A stretch of DNA of 37,111 nt. Source: Bacteroidota bacterium. GTDB lineage: Bacteria; Bacteroidota; Bacteroidia; Flavobacteriales_F; PHOS-HE28. The position numbers and the translations under genes are program-made. Positions 32,826 through 37,111 of this stretch are shown here, in pieces (within the stretch, counting starts at the first letter, position 1; every line of letters starts with the position of its first letter). Below the pieces are notes generated by a model, which made no database searches, was not told the DNA's origin, and saw nothing but the letters and a program-made list of their open reading frames with translations. The stretch covers positions 1 to 37,111 of the forward strand of contig JAKQEI010000143.1 in NCBI GenBank assembly GCA_029573495.1, given 5' to 3'.

Positions 32826-33234
32826 CCGCTTCCTGAACCTGGCCGAGGTGCGCCTGGAGCGCGACCGGCTCAAAGGGATCCGAGACAAGCATCAGGAGGC
32901 CCTTGTCGAGTATTGGGACCTGGTGCGTGAACCCGCGTTCCGGCGTGGGATGGCCGGTGATGCGTTCGGCGATATGCTGCGTGCCTGGAGACCATTGCGC
33001 TCCCTATCGCAGTTGCTGCGGGTGGAGAACGGAGCGGTCGGAAGTGCGATCGGCCTGGCCATGGGCGCCCGAAGCAGGACCGTGAAGGGAAGGCTGTTCG
33101 CGTGGATCGTGAGCGCGATAGCCCCCATGCTCCTGGAGCGTTTCGCCACCCCCGAACGGCTGGAACATATCGCGACCGAATTGAAGCGTTCCTGGGAGCG
33201 CGTGAAGGAACGTGTCCGAGAAGGAAATGCTTGA
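32812..33234 (+). CDS. unknown protein in the YtxH operon
   Basis: The 140-residue product is rich in Arg and charged residues: 'LNLAEVRLERDRLKGIRDKH', 'FRRGMAGDAFGDMLRAWRPL'. It has one weakly hydrophobic stretch (about 95-108, 'LFAWIVSAIAPMLL') followed by a basic helix ('LKRSWERVKERVREG'). ATG 32812 overlaps the preceding stop by 14 bp, indicating co-translation. The longer reading from 32776 is less likely since it runs deeper into the holin-like gene. The family is not recognised; the position suggests a membrane-associated partner of the two preceding proteins. Confidence 0.78.
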   Translation: MRRTDRFLNLAEVRLERDRLKGIRDKHQEALVEYWDLVREPAFRRGMAGDAFGDMLRAWRPLRSLSQLLRVENGAVGSAIGLAMGARSRTVKGRLFAWIVSAIAPMLLERFATPERLEHIATELKRSWERVKERVREGNA

Positions 33235-33261
33235 ACCCAACGAACTTCCGCCCAGCCCCCC

Positions 33262-34386
33262 ATGGAGATAGGTGATGGCTTGCAACGCTATGTGAACGTC
33301 CTGTTGGCCCTCGTGTTAACGGTGGTCGCGCTCTATTTCGGGAAGCCATTGATCCTCCTGTTCGTGGTGAGCGGGTTGCTGGCTTTCCTGCTGCTCCCCA
33401 TGGCCCGCAGGATGGAATCGATCGGCCTTCCCCGATGGGCTGGCGCTCTGGTTGCCACGGTCGTCCTGGTAGTGCTTGTGCTGGGCATATTCGTACTCGC
33501 GGGATGGCAGCTGACCAATTTCGCTGATGACATGCCCGCCTTGCAGGAAGCCTTCGCCGAGAAAGGCAAGGCACTGCAACAAATGATCGAGGATCAGGCC
33601 CACATCAGCCAGCGCGAGCAACTCAAATGGTTGAATGCGCGCGTGACCGAACTTGCAAGTTCCGGTGGTGACATCCTGATGAAGCTCTTCTCCGGAACGG
33701 GTGCCGTGCTGTCCTCCATCGTACCCATCCCCATCATCGTCTTCCTGCTCCTGTTACTGAAGGACAAGTTCCGCACCTTCTTCGAGCAACTGGGGAGGAC
33801 CCGTGACGGCCTTGTGCTCGACATCATGATCAATGTATCGAAGCTGTCGCGCAAGTACCTGCGCGGTGTGCTGCTGGTCATCCTGATACTCGGTGCACTA
33901 AGCAGCATCGGCTTCCTCATCCTCGACCTGAAATATGCCGTGCTTCTGGGCTTCGCGATCGGATTCCTCAATGTGATCCCATACGTGGGTGTGCTCATCG
34001 GCAGCCTCCTCCCCATCGTGATCGCCCTGGTGACCAAGGATTCCGCGATCTACGCCCTGGGTGCCCTGGCCGTATGTCTGATCACCCAGTTCCTCGAGAA
34101 CAACTTCATCACTCCGAAGATCGTGGGGAGCAGCGTGAGCGTGAATCCACTTGCCAGCATCGCTGCGCTCATCGGCTTCGGCCTTCTCTGGGGGGTGGTG
34201 GGTATGGTCCTCGCGATACCGATCACCGGCATGTTGAAGATCGTATGCGATTCGATCCCCTCGATGAAACCGTTCGGTTACATCCTGGGGGAGGACATCG
34301 ACTACCCGGACGAGCAGCAGATCCATCTGCCGTTCATCAATCCGCGTAAAGCCGCCCCTAAGAAGCCGGGGAAGACCGTGAAATGA
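33262..34386 (+). CDS. AI-2E family transporter (PerM/YdiK type)
   Basis: The 374-residue protein has about eight membrane helices and the AI-2E family layout. An N-terminal pair of helices ('LLALVLTVVALYFGKPLILL') comes first, then a soluble loop (about 85-145), then 'VPIPIIVFLLLLLKDKFRTF', 'LGFAIGFLNVIPYVGVLIGS', 'FLENNFITPKIVGSSVSVNP' and 'LLWGVVGMVLAIPITG'. The GFLNxIPYxG and P-K-I-x-G motifs are characteristic. Family members are assigned to small-molecule or ion/proton exchange, and the family name is not proof of AI-2 export. It lies 27 bp after the unknown operon gene and ends 9 bp before the convergent isoaspartyl peptidase. Confidence 0.92.
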   Translation: MEIGDGLQRYVNVLLALVLTVVALYFGKPLILLFVVSGLLAFLLLPMARRMESIGLPRWAGALVATVVLVVLVLGIFVLAGWQLTNFADDMPALQEAFAEKGKALQQMIEDQAHISQREQLKWLNARVTELASSGGDILMKLFSGTGAVLSSIVPIPIIVFLLLLLKDKFRTFFEQLGRTRDGLVLDIMINVSKLSRKYLRGVLLVILILGALSSIGFLILDLKYAVLLGFAIGFLNVIPYVGVLIGSLLPIVIALVTKDSAIYALGALAVCLITQFLENNFITPKIVGSSVSVNPLASIAALIGFGLLWGVVGMVLAIPITGMLKIVCDSIPSMKPFGYILGEDIDYPDEQQIHLPFINPRKAAPKKPGKTVK

Positions 34387-34395
34387 TCCGAGTGA

Positions 34396-35328
34396 TCACC
34401 GGAAGATGGCCGTGTGGTAGGCGCCATCGGATCCAACATGCCCGCGGTACATGCCCGGACAATTGAAGTCAAGGACGATGTTGCCGGCGTGGTCGATCGC
34501 GATGAGCCCACCGTCACCATCCAACGGTGGCAGCTTCTCGTGCACCACCACGCGCACCGCCTCGGCCAGGGAAAGCCCCTTATAGGCCACCAGCGCGTGC
34601 ACATCGTGGGCTGCCACCGCGCGGATGAAGCTCTCCCCATGTCCGGTGCAGCTCACCGCGCAGGAGGCATCGTTGGCATAGGTCCCCGCGCCGATGATCG
34701 GGCTGTCGCCCACCCGCTGCCACTTCTTGTTGGTCATGCCGCCGGTGCTGGTGGCGGCCGCAAGGTGTCCGTTCGCGTCCCGCGCCACGGCACCGACCGT
34801 CCCGAACTTCCGCTCCTTGTCGCTGTGATCGAGCTGGACCCGATCGGTACCGGCCACCTCCTTCCACTGTTGGTAGCGGAACTCATCGTGGAAATACTGG
34901 TCGTCCTCGAGCTCCACCCTTTGCTTGTGGGCGAATTCGAAGGCGCCCATCCCACTGATCAACACATGCTCGCTGTGATCCATCACACGGCGCGCCAGGC
35001 CGATCGGGTTCTTCACGTTCTGCACCCCGGCCACCGCCCCGGCACGCAGATCCGCACCGTTCATCAAGCTGGCGTCCATTTCGTGCTGACCATCGGCGTT
35101 GAAGACGGAACCGCGCCCAGCATTGAACAGCGGGGAATCCTCCAATACCCGAACAGCCGCCTCCACCGCGTCGATGGCCGCTCCGCCCTTCTTCAACACC
35201 TCATGGCCGCGACGCAGCGCGTTCTCCAAGGCCACTCGATAGGCCGACTCCCGTTCAGGGGTCATCCGTTCCTTGGAGATGGTGCCGGCACCACCGTGCA
35301 CGGCGAGGGCGATCGTGGACATGGACAT
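34396..35328 (-). CDS. isoaspartyl peptidase/L-asparaginase (plant-type, Ntn hydrolase)
   Basis: This Ntn-hydrolase cleaves beta-aspartyl dipeptides and asparagine. The 310-residue precursor self-cleaves before Thr177 in KFGTVGAV, giving alpha and beta subunits. Other motifs are 'ALAVHGGAGTI', 'LFNAGRGSVFNADGQHEMDA', 'GDSPIIGAGTYAND' and 'CTGHGESFIR'. There is no signal peptide, so it is cytoplasmic. The start is ATG 35328, or the ATG two codons inside; TACTTTCA (35341-35348) is the likely promoter. In cyanophycin users this enzyme (IaaA-like) splits beta-Asp-Arg made by cyanophycinase, and cphA and cphB lie about 3-4 kb away. Confidence 0.93.
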   Translation of the reverse strand: MSMSTIALAVHGGAGTISKERMTPERESAYRVALENALRRGHEVLKKGGAAIDAVEAAVRVLEDSPLFNAGRGSVFNADGQHEMDASLMNGADLRAGAVAGVQNVKNPIGLARRVMDHSEHVLISGMGAFEFAHKQRVELEDDQYFHDEFRYQQWKEVAGTDRVQLDHSDKERKFGTVGAVARDANGHLAAATSTGGMTNKKWQRVGDSPIIGAGTYANDASCAVSCTGHGESFIRAVAAHDVHALVAYKGLSLAEAVRVVVHEKLPPLDGDGGLIAIDHAGNIVLDFNCPGMYRGHVGSDGAYHTAIFR

Positions 35329-35340
35329 GGTTTAAGGGGC

Positions 35341-35348
35341 TGAAAGTA
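35341..35348 (-). promoter_or_regulatory. -7-like element of the isoaspartyl peptidase gene
   Basis: TACTTTCA, 12 nt before ATG 35328. Confidence 0.45.
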
Positions 35349-35409
35349 CAGGCTCCGGAAAGGCCGCATCGCGATCGGTCCGGTCGGTGCCAACAAGGGA
35401 TCGGGGAAT

Positions 35410-35445
35410 GGTGAATAAGAAGCCCGGACCTGAGGCCCGGGCTTC
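35410..35445 (-). terminator. intrinsic terminator after the DUF4920 gene
   Basis: On the minus strand GAAGCCCGG (35437-35445) pairs with CCGGGCTTC (35419-35427) across a 9-nt loop and is followed by TTATT. It sits about 20 bp past the DUF4920 stop at 35466 and before the isoaspartyl peptidase promoter. Confidence 0.75.
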
Positions 35446-35465
35446 ACGATCCTCTTTGATCCGGC

Positions 35466-35960
35466 TTAGAAGGTGATCAACACCCCATCGGCCAGGAACA
35501 TCATGTCCGTGCGGGGTTCGGTGATCTTCTCAATCTCCTCTTTGCTCTTTCCAGCATCCTCGGCATAGTGCTGCAAGGTGGCGACATCGACCACTTCGCG
35601 GGTTGCGGTCCCCTGGATCACGGCGTGCTTGCCTTCGAGGCCCTTGGTGGGAACGAAGAACCCGTAGTCCTTGAAGCGGACCTTCATCGTGCTGCCGTCA
35701 GCCAGTTTCATGTCCATCCAACAGCCCTTCATGGCGCAGCTGGTGATCACCTCTCCTTCCACCTTGGTGACCAACTCGTTCTTCTCCGACATGGCCTTCA
35801 CGAGCTCTTCGGTGGAGATGGCCCCTTCGGGGGTGATCACCTCCCCATAGCTCTTCACGGTCGGTTGCTCGCTCTTCTCCTGAGCATTGGCGGGGATGGA
35901 GGCGGTGTTGCATGCGACGACAAGGGCTGTCGACGCCAGCAGGGTAAGGAACTTGTTCAT
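35466..35960 (-). CDS. DUF4920 lipoprotein
   Basis: The 164-residue product starts with a signal peptide and a probable lipobox (LVVAC, Cys about 17), so it is likely a lipoprotein. The mature part fits DUF4920: 'SYGEVITPEGAISTEELVKA', 'VEGEVITSCAMKGCWMDMKL', 'VRFKDYGFFVPT', 'GKHAVIQGTATREVVDVATL' and a terminal 'DGVLITF'. The CAMKGCW segment resembles copper- or metal-binding Cys pairs; no function has been established. ATG 35958-35960 is chosen from the signal peptide, with GATCTTTG (35980-35987) upstream. It is closed by a terminator on the same strand. Confidence 0.87.
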   Translation of the reverse strand: MNKFLTLLASTALVVACNTASIPANAQEKSEQPTVKSYGEVITPEGAISTEELVKAMSEKNELVTKVEGEVITSCAMKGCWMDMKLADGSTMKVRFKDYGFFVPTKGLEGKHAVIQGTATREVVDVATLQHYAEDAGKSKEEIEKITEPRTDMMFLADGVLITF

Positions 35961-35979
35961 GGGCTTTTCTGAAGTGCTG

Positions 35980-35987
35980 CAAAGATC
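35980..35987 (-). promoter_or_regulatory. promoter-like element of the DUF4920 gene
   Basis: GATCTTTG, 19 nt before ATG 35960. Confidence 0.4.
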
Positions 35988-36075
35988 GCGCCTTTTCCGG
36001 GAATGTGGCCTCCAGCGCACCCCTGCCTGTTGGAAAGCCGGGCATCGTCCATCTGTAGGCTTCGCGCCTTTCCGG

Positions 36076-36083
36076 CACCTTTG
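36076..36083 (+). promoter_or_regulatory. promoter-like element of the RimK-associated protease gene
   Basis: CACCTTTG, 5 nt before ATG 36089. Confidence 0.4.
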
Positions 36084-36088
36084 CGCCC

Positions 36089-36505
36089 ATGGCGAAGGCG
36101 CTGATCACCATCGGACGGTTGGAACATATCGCCCTTCCGGGTCTTGGTGTGGCACGCGTGGAAGCCAAGATCGATACCGGTGCCTACCGTAGTGCCCTCC
36201 ATTACCAACGACTGCAGCAGCGAACGAAGGCTGGTGTGAAACAGCTGGTGGTGACCTTCCAGATGGGCGGGGTACGCAAGACGAAGGTGTTCCGGACCTT
36301 CAAGCGGGTGACCGTGAAGAGCAGCAACGGGGAGACCAGCCGCCGGTACCTGATCAGCTCACAAGTGAAGTTGAACGGGCATGTCGTGCGTACCCAGGCC
36401 ACGCTTTTCGACCGCAGTGACATGAAGTACCAGGTCCTCTTGGGAAGGAAATTCCTGCGTGGAAGGTTCGTGGTGGACGTGGGCCGTAAGAACGTTCTCG
36501 GATAG
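36089..36505 (+). CDS. RimK-associated aspartic-protease-like protein (putative ATP-dependent zinc protease family)
   Basis: The 138-residue protein matches the RimK/LysX-associated family (PF05618): 'IGRLEHIALPGLGVARVEAK' and the IDTGAYRSALH motif with the candidate catalytic Asp-Thr-Gly. It continues 'RRYLISSQVKLNGHVVRTQA', 'TLFDRSDMKYQVLLGRKFL' and 'FVVDVGRKNVL'. In most genomes it is followed by the ATP-grasp ligase rimK. No rimK-like gene lies before the window end, so the partner is elsewhere or missing. CACCTTTG (36076-36083) is 5 nt before the ATG. The peptidase label comes from family annotation; activity in this family is not well established. Confidence 0.9.
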   Translation: MAKALITIGRLEHIALPGLGVARVEAKIDTGAYRSALHYQRLQQRTKAGVKQLVVTFQMGGVRKTKVFRTFKRVTVKSSNGETSRRYLISSQVKLNGHVVRTQATLFDRSDMKYQVLLGRKFLRGRFVVDVGRKNVLG

Positions 36506-36534
36506 CCCCGGATGCGACCGGGCGCACCAGCCGG

Positions 36535-36542
36535 TATTTTCG
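36535..36542 (+). promoter_or_regulatory. -7-like element of the beta-helix gene
   Basis: TATTTTCG, about 60 nt before ATG 36603. Confidence 0.4.
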
Positions 36543-36602
36543 TGCACTGACCCGGGTGGGAACTGTTCTCCCACACACCCATCCCAACCGAGCACACCCG
36601 AC

Positions 36603-37111
36603 ATGATGCGTTCCATTCCGACCTGGCTCATCGCCATCACCATCCCACTATCCGGTCATGCCACGCGTTACCACGTGAACGCCTCCGCGACCGGGAACAA
36701 CAGCGGCCTGAACTGGACGAACGCGTTCACCGACCTCCAGGAGGCGCTGAGCGTGGTGATCCCCGGGGATGAGGTCTGGGTGGCCGCTGGACAGTACCGT
36801 CCGACCGCAGGAACGAGCCGGACCATCTCCTTCAACCTCCGGAACGGGGTGAACCTGTTCGGAGGCTTCGCCGGCACGGAGTCGGCGTTGGAGGAACGCG
36901 ATATCGCCGCCAACCCGACCGTGCTCAATGGTGATATCGGTGAACCTGGGACAGTTTCCGACAACTCCTACACGGTGGTGACGGCGAACCAGCTGACCAT
37001 ACCGACGGCCCTGGACGGATTCCGGATCATGAACGGGAACGCCGGCGGCAGCTACAATGGTGACGGCATGCGCGTGACCAATACGTTGGCCGGTCGGCTC
37101 ACCCTGCGCAA
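36603..37111 (+). CDS. surface beta-helix-like protein, N-terminal part (cut by window edge)
   Basis: The visible 169 residues begin with a signal peptide (MMRSIPTWLIAITIPLSGHA). 'TRYHVNASATGNNSGLNWTN' and 'FTDLQEALSVVIPGDEVWVA' follow, then 'GVNLFGGFAGTESALEERD' and 'LNGDIGEPGTVSDNSYTVV'. This is the choice-of-anchor Q/right-handed parallel beta-helix N-terminus common in large Bacteroidota surface proteins, which usually end in a T9SS domain. The end is outside the window. TATTTTCG (36535-36542) may be the promoter; ATG 36603 or 36606 is the start. The polysaccharide or adhesion target is unknown. Confidence 0.88.
   Translation, partial: MMRSIPTWLIAITIPLSGHATRYHVNASATGNNSGLNWTNAFTDLQEALSVVIPGDEVWVAAGQYRPTAGTSRTISFNLRNGVNLFGGFAGTESALEERDIAANPTVLNGDIGEPGTVSDNSYTVVTANQLTIPTALDGFRIMNGNAGGSYNGDGMRVTNTLAGRLTLR

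Noticed and set aside
33262..34386. Quorum-sensing AI-2 exporter role
   Set aside because: The family name reflects one early member; sequence alone does not support AI-2 transport and no luxS is in the window.

Overview
This window looks like a chromosomal segment of a GC-rich (roughly 60%) member of the Bacteroidota, most likely a Flavobacteriales-type lineage. I infer this from several lines of evidence: type IX secretion (T9SS) sorting tails on secreted proteins, including a gliding-motility-type C-terminal domain; the gene neighbourhood tpiA / DoxX-thioredoxin (BT_3928 type) / DUF1599 / folP; WG-repeat, DUF3575 and DUF4920 proteins; start codons without Shine-Dalgarno sequences; and a Bacteroidota-like promoter element (TAnnTTyG) just upstream of many starts. 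No rRNA, tRNA, CRISPR array, phage or transposase gene was found.

Left part (1-10.9 kb). A partial triosephosphate isomerase gene, a DoxX/thioredoxin membrane protein, a duplicated-domain DUF1599 protein and dihydropteroate synthase form a housekeeping block. Four small secreted paralogues (448-969, 2435-2956, 4527-5051, 5067-5639) are interleaved with it. They share one layout, a signal peptide, a carboxypeptidase-regulatory-like beta domain and a C-terminal signature P-x-G-x12-W-D-x2-[Y/H]. I consider this family the best candidate for something undescribed. Next come a small membrane protein, two class III nucleotidyl cyclases (one with altered catalytic residues, one translationally coupled to a secreted propeller-like protein), a T9SS cargo protein and a spermidine-synthase-like methyltransferase.

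Middle part (11-23 kb). A 1735-residue surface protein carries about 20 Ig-like repeats of about 69 residues and ends in a gliding-type sorting domain. It converges on a TPR-like plus WG-repeat protein. An RND/MMPL exporter follows, whose stop codon lies inside a 77-78 bp tandem repeat. Then come a TPR-like secreted protein and the trmD-rplS pair, closed by a clear intrinsic terminator.

Right part (23-37 kb). A repeat-rich accessory stretch (23.0-27.8 kb) holds a DUF3575 barrel gene with an amber codon inside its signal peptide, two 41-bp dispersed repeats, a family of small hairpins, a dienelactone hydrolase, another T9SS cargo and an AT-richer zinc-ribbon membrane protein. After that come cyanophycin synthetase and cyanophycinase on divergent strands, a DUF3817 protein, a four-gene envelope/stress-like operon (YtxH, YqjE/holin-like, unknown, AI-2E transporter), and an isoaspartyl peptidase that would complete cyanophycin breakdown. 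The window ends with a DUF4920 lipoprotein, a RimK-associated protease-like protein and the start of a beta-helix surface protein.

All calls come from reading the sequence and recalling family signatures. No database search was run.
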